Below are positions 49,684 to 59,420 of a DNA stretch of 64,000 bases, piece after piece. The notes beneath the pieces were generated by a model that did no database searches, had not been told where the DNA came from, and saw only the letters and a program-made list of their open reading frames with translations. How positions within the stretch are numbered: the first letter of the stretch is position 1; every line of letters starts with the position of its first letter. Both the position numbers and the translations under genes were made by a program. The stretch comes from Eubacteriales bacterium (GTDB lineage: Bacteria > Bacillota > Clostridia > Oscillospirales > CAG-382). Where the stretch lies: contig JAQVPJ010000003.1 of NCBI GenBank assembly GCA_028702135.1, positions 62,001 to 126,000 on the forward strand, in the 5' to 3' direction.

Positions 49684-51554
49684 TTCAGCACCTTCTCGGT
49701 TGTTTTGAAATGTAGCTTTGCAAAACAATTGAGCTTGTCTTTTCCCTTGTTCTGAATAATGCTACGAGCTACACTCTCTACTTCAGATGAAGCACCCTTA
49801 GGTAAATCTATGCTAGCCTTTTTACTAAGTAATTTCAACTGCTTAAGATACATATCGCGTGCAAGTATAGATGCCGCAGCAACGGCAACATCTCTTTCAC
49901 CCTTTGGAGTTTGAAATAATTCTATTTTTTTACCTTTTTCCATTAAGGCTTTTTTTATGTAGGATTCGTCTCCAAATTGGTCGGCAATTGCATGTTCACA
50001 ATCTGAATGAGATAAAATATTCTCAATGACACGCGCATGACCCCAAGCAAGCAATAGATTCAGATTTTTCATTCTGCTATATAATTCATTGTATTTTTCA
50101 GGTAAAATAAATATAATTTCGTATTTTTTATTTCCTAATATATCACGTATTTGAGTAGCTAACTCTCGATTTTTATTATCAGTATTTTTTTTGCTATCTT
50201 GAACCCCAATTGAAACTAATTTTTCTTCATCAATTTTATCAAGCAATACACCGGCTATCACAAGAGGACCAAAATAATCTCCTTTTCCGGATTCATCAGT
50301 GCCAATATGTTTTTTAAAAACAGGAATTATTTTTTCTGTTGTAGTAGCTGACTGGATTCGGGTTTGCTCTTTTGGCTTTTGGTTTCCATGGATTTCTTTA
50401 CGTTGCAATATCTCAGATTCGGTGTATCCATTTTTAACTAAGATCCGATATCCATCCATAATCGCACTTGATATTTCTCCAATTCTATTCTCAACTTGCA
50501 TAATATCTTGCAAATTAACTATATCGTCATCTTGAGCCGGATCAGCGTGTAATTCATGGCATCGAATACTTTCCCAAACAGTATTTAATTTATTTAATAC
50601 AAAACCATTTCTCGAAAGGTCTTTTATGTACTTTTCAAATTTTTTATTTCTTAGGCAATTTCCAATATCAGCTTTATTCGGGTTTTGTTTATAATCCTCA
50701 AATGAAATAAAGCACTTGTCAATCATTAATCGAATAATAAAGCCTTCAAATGTTTTTGCAAAAGGATATAAGATAGGATTATATAATGGGATTTTTAGAT
50801 CTTTTTCTTTTACAGCTTCTAAAATTCCGATCGCACTAACAAGTGTTATTTGATCATTTTGATACAGATAATCAAACGCATCTCTAGAAATACGTTCTTG
50901 TGCTCTTTGATAAATGTCTGAGAACACCTTAGGTATTTCTTCTATTGCTTTTTTTACCTGCTTTTGCTCTCTTTCTGGAACATATATTAAAGCATTTTCT
51001 ATCTCAGATAATGGATTGATAGAATGCACTATACCTAATATCTCCGTAAACAATGGAGATGATGCACCTTGTAGCAGTAATGTACCATTGGTAAATTGCG
51101 TAATTGAAAACCTTTGCGTGCCCTGCATTACATCAAATTTGTAGTTAATAGCTTCTCTGGGTTTGCTTTCTTCAATGTTTTTGTATTTAGCTTTAATTGC
51201 TGATTTTATTTCTTCTTGTTTTGTTTGTGTTGCAATCCTTATTGCTAAATGTATTGGGATGGTCTTTGTCAACGGAGTCGTTTCGTTTTGTTCAGGATAA
51301 GTCTGCTTCTTTTCATATTGCTGAGGCTCAAAAAGCAAATTTAATTCCTCTGGAGCGTTTTCTAATACGATTTTTGAAGATTTGCCAGCTTTGAAATACA
51401 GTACCACGCCAAAGCTTTCGCAGAAATACTTATATCCGTAACCATTATTAATCGCTTTTTCGTTCGTAATACTATAGTGAGCATCTGTTAGTATAGTTCT
51501 AACTTTATTAATTGCTATATCCCTTTCTAATACAAACGTAATGGTAGTTGACAT
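49680..51554 (-). CDS. Fusion of RnlA-like HEPN ribonuclease module and C-terminal RNase HIII
   Basis: C-terminal HIGTDESGKGDYFGPLVIAGVL...GERDVAVAAASILARD (RNase HII/HIII); two N-terminal TBP-like modules; central helical region with ESIRCHELHAD (R-x4-H HEPN motif). 4-bp overlap with the TPR-CSD gene. Confidence 0.75.
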   Translation of the reverse strand: MSTTITFVLERDIAINKVRTILTDAHYSITNEKAINNGYGYKYFCESFGVVLYFKAGKSSKIVLENAPEELNLLFEPQQYEKKQTYPEQNETTPLTKTIPIHLAIRIATQTKQEEIKSAIKAKYKNIEESKPREAINYKFDVMQGTQRFSITQFTNGTLLLQGASSPLFTEILGIVHSINPLSEIENALIYVPEREQKQVKKAIEEIPKVFSDIYQRAQERISRDAFDYLYQNDQITLVSAIGILEAVKEKDLKIPLYNPILYPFAKTFEGFIIRLMIDKCFISFEDYKQNPNKADIGNCLRNKKFEKYIKDLSRNGFVLNKLNTVWESIRCHELHADPAQDDDIVNLQDIMQVENRIGEISSAIMDGYRILVKNGYTESEILQRKEIHGNQKPKEQTRIQSATTTEKIIPVFKKHIGTDESGKGDYFGPLVIAGVLLDKIDEEKLVSIGVQDSKKNTDNKNRELATQIRDILGNKKYEIIFILPEKYNELYSRMKNLNLLLAWGHARVIENILSHSDCEHAIADQFGDESYIKKALMEKGKKIELFQTPKGERDVAVAAASILARDMYLKQLKLLSKKASIDLPKGASSEVESVARSIIQNKGKDKLNCFAKLHFKTTEKVLK

Positions 51555-51844
51555 TTTACTCTCCCCATTTCTTTGAATTCTGTGCTTCTTACAATTTACA
51601 AGCTTCCCACTATTGCTACATGATCTGACCCGTGAACGAACTTCACATTATTGCTAAAATGCGAATTTCCTTTTTTTATCTTATCAGAATATGCATTCAA
51701 CCTTTCCTTCAAAGCCGAATATCCAACTGAAAACACCTCCGTTTTTTATGCCGATAATGTCTTATTTACCTTTAAAAGTTTCAAATTCTCCATTACCATA
51801 AGGCTGTGATAACGGAAAAAGTTTCTGCGCCGAGCGTGTCTTCG

Positions 51845-52026
51845 GGGGTTTTTGTGGTAGGAAGTATCTTCTTTCAGAACGCAAATGAACATAATATTAC
51901 ACGGATATTATAAATCATTTTGTGCGTATTGTCAAGTTCAAAAAATCCTGTTATTTTTGTAACATATTACATTTTGGGCATGAAAAAACTGCTTATTCGG
52001 TTAAAAATAGGCAGTTTTTTGACATG
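51845..52026. repeat. Duplicated intergenic element, copy 2
   Basis: See 40568-40748; hairpin at 51988-52015 identical between copies. Confidence 0.8.
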
Positions 52027-52354
52027 TTTGAAAATAGTTATATAAACAACCGTTTATGCGGAGCAACACAAGTATAAAATGTTTCAACTTCCGAGCGGAA
52101 AAGGCACTTTGTTATAAAAAAATTACGCTTTTTGCGTTCATAATAAAGAAGCCTGCAATGCTTTTATGAACTGCACGGTTCACATTATGCTTGATTATGT
52201 TTTCGGGAATATCAGTATTTTCAGATACATACTAAAGATAATCCCTTTAAAATTGAGAACACGGAGAATAAATCTATATTTTTGTTGTAATTACAACATA
52301 CAATGTTATGCAAAACTTATATAATATAGAAAAATATTCAGGAGGTGTACTTCA

Positions 52355-52669
52355 ATGGTTGAACAGATATTCGAATTATCAAAAGGCAATGAAAAGGCTG
52401 TGGAAAAAGTCATATTTGATGAAAACCTTCACTATCTGCACATGGTATTCAACAAAGACGAGGGGCTTCCGGAGCACTTTACCAATTCTAACGTATACAT
52501 GACGGTAATACGCGGCAAACTCTCAATTGGCTTGAATGATCAGAATATTCACGAATACGAGGCCGGAACTCTGCTGAAAATCCCTTTTCAAACCAAAATG
52601 AATGTCAAAAATAAGCACAATGAAACCTTAGAGCTGATTATCGTAAAAGCTCCCGCTCCGAAAAGCTGA
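52355..52669 (+). CDS. Small cupin-like protein
   Basis: LHYLHMVFNKDEGLPEHFTNSNVYMTVIRGKLSIGLNDQNIHEYEAGTLLKIPFQTKMNVKNKHNETLELIIVK; RBS AGGAGGTG. Confidence 0.75.
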   Translation: MVEQIFELSKGNEKAVEKVIFDENLHYLHMVFNKDEGLPEHFTNSNVYMTVIRGKLSIGLNDQNIHEYEAGTLLKIPFQTKMNVKNKHNETLELIIVKAPAPKS

Positions 52670-52700
52670 GAGGACAGTACCGGAAGCATAAAAGATTGAC

Positions 52701-52803
52701 AGGGCAAATTCACGGTAATATTCAAGTCCGGCTTGACGGTGGATTCAGAGGAATAAGGGCAAAAAAGGCACTCTGCGAGATTACAACACAGGGTGCTTTG
52801 CTT
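52701..52803 (+). repeat. Repeat-family copy C1: recombinase tail remnant + conserved hairpin
   Basis: GKFTVIFKSGLTVDSEE* followed by AAAGGCACTCTGCGAGATTACAACACAGGGTGCTTTG. Confidence 0.65.
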
Positions 52804-53002
52804 ATAATTCAGATTAGGGAATTAGACAAAACATTCTGGTTCGTTAATCATTAATTTGGATCTCCCTTATCATATTCTGTGTTCCATTTCACAGCCACCC
52901 AGCAACAATACTATATAATAAATTAGAATGTCAATATCAAGAGTTTGTGAAACCTACGAAATACTGATTAGTAAACTTCCTTTTTGTATGGGATCACTTC
53001 TA

Positions 53003-53540
53003 TTATTCTATCCGAAGTGATATCAGTATTAATAGTACCGTCAAAGTGAGCAGGATAATAAAAATTCCAGAAATGCCGAGCAACAATCTGAGTTTGCCCC
53101 AATCAAACTCTATTTCTTCAATTTCCGGGTTTTTAATGCTGTGGTAAGCAGGAGGGACCATTTTATCCTTTGCGGGAAGATTCAGCCAGAGCTGCACACC
53201 AAGCAACCGCTCGGCAGCCGGTAATTTTTCTTCATGCATAATACCGGAGCCCGCCGTCATCCATTGAACTTCCCCATCACCGATCGTATCCTCATTACCC
53301 AAGCTGTCCTTATGAGTCATAAACCCACGATACACATAACTTATTATCTCGATACCTCTGTGCGAATGCATGGGAAACCCCGCTGTGTAGTCATCAGGAT
53401 TTATGCTATCAAAGGAATCTAGCATTAAAATCGGATCGTATTCCTGAACAGTTCTGTTTCCTAATACTCTGACCAGATTCACTCCTGCGCCATCCTGTTG
53501 TTCTGTAGCCTCTGACCTGTTGCCTGATTTTTCTTTCCAT
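53003..53540 (-). pseudogene. Pirin-family protein with N-terminal +1 frameshift and lost C-terminus
   Basis: RBS AGGAGGCTATCTAT-ATG gives MERKIRQQVRGYRTT, then the frame must shift to read DGAGVNLVRVLGNRTVQEYDPILMLDSFDS...FPMHSHRGIEIISYV; the C-terminal pirin domain is absent. Confidence 0.75.
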
Positions 53541-53588
53541 ATAGATAGCCTCCTATGAAATATTTTTAATAATATAAGTTTTTCAAAG

Positions 53589-53634
53589 CATCTAACCTGA
53601 CCACTCACGGGGCTATAATATCTAACCTGACCAT
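53589..53634 (+). repeat. Dispersed repeat units (two) ATCTAACCTGACCA
   Basis: GCATCTAACCTGACCACTCACGGGGCTATAATATCTAACCTGACCA. Confidence 0.7.
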
Positions 53635-53705
53635 ATGTCAAATACTGATTATCACCTTAAACGCTGAATATATCCTTGTCGGTAAAGTTTTACCCTCCTT
53701 CTATT

Positions 53706-54398
53706 TTATAAATTCATATATTTAGTTTTTAATTCACATAAATTTTTTATAACATCTTTAAAACCACGATTATCCCAAAGAAAATCATATAAATCTAGGA
53801 ACGACTGGTTAAGATAAAATCGCTGTGGATGTTTAGAATAGTCATCAGGACACATCTCACATAAAGCTACATATTTCCCATACTGGCGCGATACATAATC
53901 TGCAGCTTTATATCGCTCAATAACTGGCGCATTGAAAAATGCCTGCATATCACTGATAATTTTATCACATAGTCTGTCCGGTTTGTATATTATATCCTTA
54001 ACTAACAAGTACTTGCATACAAGGTAGTTTGCATGGAATTCTGACCACTTTACAAAGGCTTTATCATCCTGTAATTCCCGATATTGCTTGCCAGTCAGCT
54101 GCCGCATGTTATCAAAGTCATACAAATGCGTAATCTCATGAGGAATGTGTTCATAATAGTTGACATTCTCATCTCCTAATATATAAATTGTAACCTCGTC
54201 ATTAAATGTTGAATAGAACAGCCCATATAGCTGGTCTTCCGAACTCAAGAACGCTTCTGCATATTCCTTATCTATTTGAGCAACTGCCTCGAATATGTCT
54301 TTAACAAAAATGATGTTACAAACAGGCATATCATCCAACCTGTATTCTCCAGTCGTTTCCAGAAAATCTGCCAGCAACTTTATAATAGCATTGTGCAT
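53706..54398 (-). CDS. Hypothetical protein with HExxH metallopeptidase-like motif
   Basis: NVNYYEHIPHEITHLYDFDNM (HEITH). Confidence 0.5.
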   Translation of the reverse strand: MHNAIIKLLADFLETTGEYRLDDMPVCNIIFVKDIFEAVAQIDKEYAEAFLSSEDQLYGLFYSTFNDEVTIYILGDENVNYYEHIPHEITHLYDFDNMRQLTGKQYRELQDDKAFVKWSEFHANYLVCKYLLVKDIIYKPDRLCDKIISDMQAFFNAPVIERYKAADYVSRQYGKYVALCEMCPDDYSKHPQRFYLNQSFLDLYDFLWDNRGFKDVIKNLCELKTKYMNL

Positions 54399-54435
54399 TT
54401 ATTCCACTCCCTGCGACTTATATATTGCTTACGCT

Positions 54436-54703
54436 AACATCTAACCTGACAACTTAATTTATTATAACATATTCATTACGTTTAACAAGCAAAAAATAAA
54501 TATAAATGCTTATTTCACCGCCTGCAACGAATACGATTAGCAGCTCGTCCGGCGGCTGATTAAAAGGTTACATATACAAGGTATCTGCCGATGCCGCGGA
54601 CAAATTTACTGTGGAATTCAAGTTCGGATTGATGATTGATTTAAATAAATAGGGGCGAAAGTTAACAAGGTACTCTATGTTAATAAAAACTTAGGATGCC
54701 TTG
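54436..54703 (+). repeat. Repeat-family copy C2: unit + leader + internally deleted recombinase tail + hairpin
   Basis: ACATCTAACCTGAC...TTTATTATAACATATTCATTACGTTTAACAAGC...GTTACATATACAAGGTATCTGC...ADKFTVEFKFGLMIDLNK*...CAAGGTACTCTATG/TTAGGATGCCTTG. Confidence 0.7.
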
Positions 54704-54705
54704 CT

Positions 54706-55239
54706 TTATCTATGATTTTCTTGAAATTGGATTGCTATTTCTGCTGCCGTCTGCCTATAATCTTTAGTGCCATCCACATAGATGATGGGGCAATTAAGTG
54801 TTTCAGCCCACTTTTCAATATTCAACAGATTGCGTGAGCGGGCAAAATCAATAAACTTCAAGTGACTCTCATAAAGATCCCCGCCGTTGCAGATGCGCTC
54901 CCCATACTTAACATATTCCCGTTGTTCGATGCGTTGCATACGAATTTCAATTGGTGCAGATATCCATACCGCGAGTTCGTACATTGAAGATATCTCCTCT
55001 CCAAAATCCCCAGTAACTGCTGATAGCACAAATGATTTATATTTTCTTATGTCTGCAAGCATTAAATTCAAACAATCCTCATGTGAACGCTCTATGCTAT
55101 ATGGGATTTCTGACTTTTCAAAATGATAATCTTCAATATCCATATGCGTAAAATTCAAAACATAAGCAAGTTCTCGTCCAAGAGTTGATTTTCCACTACC
55201 GTTAGCTCCGAAAACAATTATACCGTGCAGTCCATTCAT
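54706..55239 (-). CDS. P-loop NTPase, shikimate/adenylate kinase-like
   Basis: GIIVFGANGSGKSTLGRELAYVLNFTHMDIEDYHF. Confidence 0.7.
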   Translation of the reverse strand: MNGLHGIIVFGANGSGKSTLGRELAYVLNFTHMDIEDYHFEKSEIPYSIERSHEDCLNLMLADIRKYKSFVLSAVTGDFGEEISSMYELAVWISAPIEIRMQRIEQREYVKYGERICNGGDLYESHLKFIDFARSRNLLNIEKWAETLNCPIIYVDGTKDYRQTAAEIAIQFQENHR

Positions 55240-56078
55240 TTCAATCCGATTCCTTTCAAAACCTCATTAGTCGTAACACCGCTATAATTGTAGGCAAGCT
55301 CCTCAAAAACAAACGGTAAAATTGCTTTATCCTCAAGTTTTATCAACTTATAGTTGATTTGTAAACGATCTGTGTTTCTTATGATAGATTCTTGGATAGA
55401 AGGCTTTTGAATCTTGTCTGCATTATTTATAATTTTATGTAAACTCCCAAATTGATTTAGTAGTGATGAAGCAGTCTTGGGGCCTACCTTCTCGGCACCT
55501 CTAATGTTATCGGAATTATCACCAGTTAAGGACTTGAAGTCAGCATACTGATAGGGAGATATGCCATATTTGTTTTTTATGTATTCGGTGTCGCAAACAA
55601 CCGTATTATTACCACGATATCGTAATACCTTTACATTATCGCTTATAAGCTGAAAGAAATCGCTATCAAAGGAAGCGATCACAATTTCTACTTCGTTTCC
55701 GTATGTATGTGTGTAGCTCGCGATAACATCATCTGTTTCAACTTCTTCAACCTCTGTGTGCTTGATATTCATAAAATCTAAAGCATCATATACATCCTGC
55801 AATTGCGAAAATGGACTTTCTTCCTCTGGCACAATAGAATAATCTATCCTATTAGCTTTGTATTCACCAAGTAGTTCGGCACGGTCATTGGGGTGTTCAC
55901 CGTCAAACAACACCACAATATGAGTTGGATTCGTCATTTTCATTATCTTAATAAAAGCTCCTACAAATCCCAAAGTTCCATGTATTGCTTTGCCATTAGT
56001 GTTTATGATTCTTGACGGCATTCCAAAGAACATCTGAAAATGCAAATTCAAACCGTCAATTATTAAAAGCTTTTCCAT
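55236..56078 (-). CDS. 5'-3' exonuclease (PolI N-domain/FEN-like)
   Basis: LLIIDGLNLHFQMFFGMP, HIVVLFDGEHPNDRAELLGEYKANR, DDVIASYTHTYG, LTGDNSDNIRGAEKVGPKTASSLLNQFGS. Confidence 0.9.
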   Translation of the reverse strand: MEKLLIIDGLNLHFQMFFGMPSRIINTNGKAIHGTLGFVGAFIKIMKMTNPTHIVVLFDGEHPNDRAELLGEYKANRIDYSIVPEEESPFSQLQDVYDALDFMNIKHTEVEEVETDDVIASYTHTYGNEVEIVIASFDSDFFQLISDNVKVLRYRGNNTVVCDTEYIKNKYGISPYQYADFKSLTGDNSDNIRGAEKVGPKTASSLLNQFGSLHKIINNADKIQKPSIQESIIRNTDRLQINYKLIKLEDKAILPFVFEELAYNYSGVTTNEVLKGIGLK

Positions 56079-56124
56079 GCCGCAACCTCGTTTAATATCT
56101 AATAAATTACTGTATCATGATATA

Positions 56125-56170
56125 TATCCAACCTGACCACTCGCGTGGCTATGACATCCAACCTGGCTAC
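56125..56170 (+). repeat. Dispersed repeat units (two) ATCCAACCTGACCACTCGCG
   Basis: TATCCAACCTGACCACTCGCGTGGCTATGACATCCAACCTGG. Confidence 0.7.
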
Positions 56171-56246
56171 TTTAACTAAAAGTACCGCTTTTATAGACAT
56201 CGCTTGTTGGTGATTGTATCCCGGTAAACTTCTGACAGAGTAAAAA

Positions 56247-57017
56247 TCACTTTCTGCCCATATATAAGTCGATCGTGTCTTTGATTTCAATTAAGCCATA
56301 ATCAGAAATAGCGTCAAAAATCTTTGAAAAAAACTCTTTTCTTTTATCTTCTGGCATCGCCATGTGATTCGAATAGGTATGAAGTAATTTTATGTATTCT
56401 ACTGTTGTAAATGTTCGATAATCATAATACAACTTGAGTTGAATATCAGAATAACCATACAGCTCGAAAGATTTATTCCTGTCATAACAGCGCTTTTGAT
56501 ACCAATCTTCCGTCAACCTTTCCCAAGAACCATCAGGGAGATGTATGTTATACAAATCAGCGATTCTTTTTTTCAACTCACTATTTTTATCTGAAATAAC
56601 CGGCGTGTTCCAGAATATCGCTAGTGCTCCGCCTTTTTCGAGCATGCTTAAACAATGTCTATAGGCATAATCGCTATTTATCCAGTGAAACGCCGTCGCA
56701 GAAAATATTAGGTCATACTTTTTATCAGTAATGAACTCCTCAAACGGCAGATTGACAATATGAAAGTTTTTTTCATTAGCAAATTTGTTCTTAACGAAAG
56801 TAGCCAGATTTTCTCCTATTTCTACCGCAGTCAGGTCTGCACCCGTTTTGAGGAAAGGCAAAGTGGCATTGCCCGGTCCGCATCCGATTTCAAGTATACG
56901 GCTTTTCTTGTTTATACCGGCATATGTAATTATATCATTGTAAATTTCTTTTCCATATGTCGGTCTGTATTTGTCGTAATAGACTATGTTTTCATCAAAA
57001 TATTTCTCGTTTCCCAT
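56247..57017 (-). CDS. Class I SAM-dependent methyltransferase
   Basis: SRILEIGCGPGNATLPFLKTGADLTAVEIG, YDLIFSATAFHWI. Confidence 0.85.
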   Translation of the reverse strand: MGNEKYFDENIVYYDKYRPTYGKEIYNDIITYAGINKKSRILEIGCGPGNATLPFLKTGADLTAVEIGENLATFVKNKFANEKNFHIVNLPFEEFITDKKYDLIFSATAFHWINSDYAYRHCLSMLEKGGALAIFWNTPVISDKNSELKKRIADLYNIHLPDGSWERLTEDWYQKRCYDRNKSFELYGYSDIQLKLYYDYRTFTTVEYIKLLHTYSNHMAMPEDKRKEFFSKIFDAISDYGLIEIKDTIDLYMGRK

Positions 57018-57084
57018 GACAGTCTCCTTTCCCTTTTACTGAGTAGTCTAATGTAATCAATTTTGAATTAACTAATCATCCTCA

Positions 57085-57120
57085 ACATCCAACCTGACCA
57101 CTCGCGTGGCTATGACATCA
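57085..57120 (+). repeat. Dispersed repeat unit
   Basis: CATCCAACCTGACCACTCGCGTGGCTATGACATCA, nearly identical to 56125-56160. Confidence 0.7.
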
Positions 57121-57315
57121 TTACCACGCACTCAACGTGGTACGATAGGCTCACCTTAATGTCTTTGTTATTTGTAACGATTCATCAGTTTTTAGTGATA
57201 TCGAAGCATGTGATAACATATCAACGATTTTATAATTTTAGGGAACATATCATCCTAATTATATTAAATTCGCTCCTTTAACGCTGTATACCTCAACACA
57301 ATTAGTAGGGATAAA

Positions 57316-58050
57316 TCACACTGCCGGAGGAGTCGCTTTTTTAATAGCACTCATAACAATCAGCGAAATGTCATTATTGGTATCGGAATTCAAAAACTCC
57401 ATATCGTTAAAACCCAGATTATCCTTTGCCCATTTTGCCCACGGATACCATATATCTTTAGGTTCTTCCATGTCGTAACAAACGGTGATGTCAACAATTC
57501 CGGTCTTTTCCCAAAGATGCTTCCACCAATTCTTGCTGTGAAAGCTGAACATGTCCCCTTCCCAATGCTCTTTAAGCGTATCTGGATAACCTTTTTCAAA
57601 TTCTCTCTTCAAACCCGGAACCACGATGCCAAATTGGCCATCGTTTTTTACCAACTTTGAGTATATGCAGGGAAAATACGTTTCATCCGCCCCATAATAT
57701 TGATAGCTGTCTATTGAGATTGCAGCGTCGAAAAATCCCTCGGCATAAGGCAGAGCATGGGCTTCCGCATGGATGGGAAAGACCAGTTCGGCCACACCGG
57801 CATTTTCAAAGCGTTGGAGGTTCTCCGTTGCGCTGATCCACAAGTCGTTGGCAAATACCGTTACGCCAAATTCTTTCGCCAGAAATATTGAAGTAATGCC
57901 CTTTCCACAACCCATATCAAGAACTTTCATACCCGGCTTCAAATCTATGTGTTCGCACAATTCCTCAAGCAGCCACAGAGGATTAGGTCCCATCCAGTTT
58001 TCACTAATCCATTCGTTATCGTATTTTTCTGTTCGCGGATATTTTTTCAT
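57316..58050 (-). CDS. Class I SAM-dependent methyltransferase
   Basis: LKPGMKVLDMGCGKGITSIFLAKEFGVTVFANDLWI. Confidence 0.85.
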   Translation of the reverse strand: MKKYPRTEKYDNEWISENWMGPNPLWLLEELCEHIDLKPGMKVLDMGCGKGITSIFLAKEFGVTVFANDLWISATENLQRFENAGVAELVFPIHAEAHALPYAEGFFDAAISIDSYQYYGADETYFPCIYSKLVKNDGQFGIVVPGLKREFEKGYPDTLKEHWEGDMFSFHSKNWWKHLWEKTGIVDITVCYDMEEPKDIWYPWAKWAKDNLGFNDMEFLNSDTNNDISLIVMSAIKKATPPAV

Positions 58051-58248
58051 TCGGTTTCCTCTCTATTCTCTTTAAGCAATATCTATACACAATCTACTAC
58101 TTACCATTTGGGATTAACAGCCGTCAGCCTTGTTAGAGCCGGCTCTTAATCTGATTAGCACTATTTGTACTCACATGACAATAAATACCTACGAGCTTTC
58201 TTTTTTCTGAGACAATGGTGGAATAAAGTGTATTCTTTATTATTTATC

Positions 58249-58272
58249 ACATCTTACCTGACCGCACAATCT
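58249..58272 (+). repeat. Dispersed repeat unit, degenerate
   Basis: ACATCTTACCTGACCGCACAATCTC. Confidence 0.5.
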
Positions 58273-58392
58273 CAGTAAAAGCAGAAAAAACATCTAAAAC
58301 AGTTGATGCTAAAGGATATTTGATTCGTTTTGTAATATTTTTATATCAAATCCGTTGCTTCAATTAAGTAGGCTATTCCCCATTTTAAGTGC

Positions 58393-58995
58393 CTAATAAA
58401 CCGGATTTTTACGGTCTATATGTACCCGTCCGACCACTTCATATATGCTTTTCCCTGCTTTTGCTTCAAAGTATGCTTTAAGTTTCATGTTTGAGTCCCA
58501 CTTTGACTTCGGGTAGTATCCGTATCGTTGTCTTACATCTTCCATCCTTTTTTCAATATCCAATACGCCCTCGCTACCTGCCAATGCATCGCATAATTGT
58601 ATTAGTCTGTCATAATCGTCTGTTTTTACAACTGCTAAAGAATCGTTAATCAATTCTAATTCCTCTTCAGTCGTATCAAAGTTTCCTATATATTCTTTTG
58701 TAGTTTGATTATTGAACGAATGGGTGAGACAAATCTGAGCCACCCTGTCATACCCCAGAGATAGCATATAGGTATAGCCGTCTGAAACATGTCCAAGATG
58801 TCTTACGCCAAATTTTCTTCCAATATCATGAAGCAGACCAAGAATATATGCTGTATCCGAGTCCAAATCTTTGCATGCCATTGCAATTTTTTCTGCACAA
58901 TGTGCAGCAACACGACTGTGGTTCCCCCAGGGACCAGGGTTGCAAATTTCTGCTTCTTTTAAAAGATTTTCTGCTTCTTCTCTCGTTGGCATCAT
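58393..58995 (-). CDS. HD-domain phosphohydrolase-like protein
   Basis: NHSRVAAHCAEKIAMACKDLDSDTAYILGLLHDIGRKFGVRHLGHVSDG. Confidence 0.8.
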   Translation of the reverse strand: MMPTREEAENLLKEAEICNPGPWGNHSRVAAHCAEKIAMACKDLDSDTAYILGLLHDIGRKFGVRHLGHVSDGYTYMLSLGYDRVAQICLTHSFNNQTTKEYIGNFDTTEEELELINDSLAVVKTDDYDRLIQLCDALAGSEGVLDIEKRMEDVRQRYGYYPKSKWDSNMKLKAYFEAKAGKSIYEVVGRVHIDRKNPVY

Positions 58996-59098
58996 AATAC
59001 AATCACCTCATAATGTTATGGCTTTTCTATTTCCTCTTTGAAAGGAAATCTAAAAATTTCATCCTTACTTGGGCTTAGATTTAATGGATCTTGTTAAA

Positions 59099-59384
59099 AC
59101 ATCCAACCCGACCACACAACCTCAACAAATCCCAAAAAAACATCCAAATCTACCACTCGCAACACCTGACATCCAACCCGACCTATTGATTTATTATAAC
59201 ATATTCGTTCTGTTAAACAAGCAGAAAATGAATTTTTATGCTAATCTCACCGCCTGCGTTAACAGAATCAAAAGGCTCTTTAAAAACTCCAACCGTGATG
59301 AACTCAAGTCCGGTTTGACTGTAAATGTGAAAAAAACAAGGTTAAAACAAGGCACTCTACGAAAATTACAACGTAGGGTGCCTT
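59099..59384 (+). repeat. Repeat-family copy C3: units + leader + internally deleted recombinase tail + hairpin
   Basis: ACATCCAACCCGACC...NKQKMNFYANLTACVNRIKRLFKNSNRDEL|KSGLTVNV...AAGGCACTCTACGAAAATTACAACGTAGGGTGCCTT. Confidence 0.75.
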
Positions 59385-59420
59385 AGTTCGTTTGCCAATA
59401 GAAGCTATGTTTATTTATAT

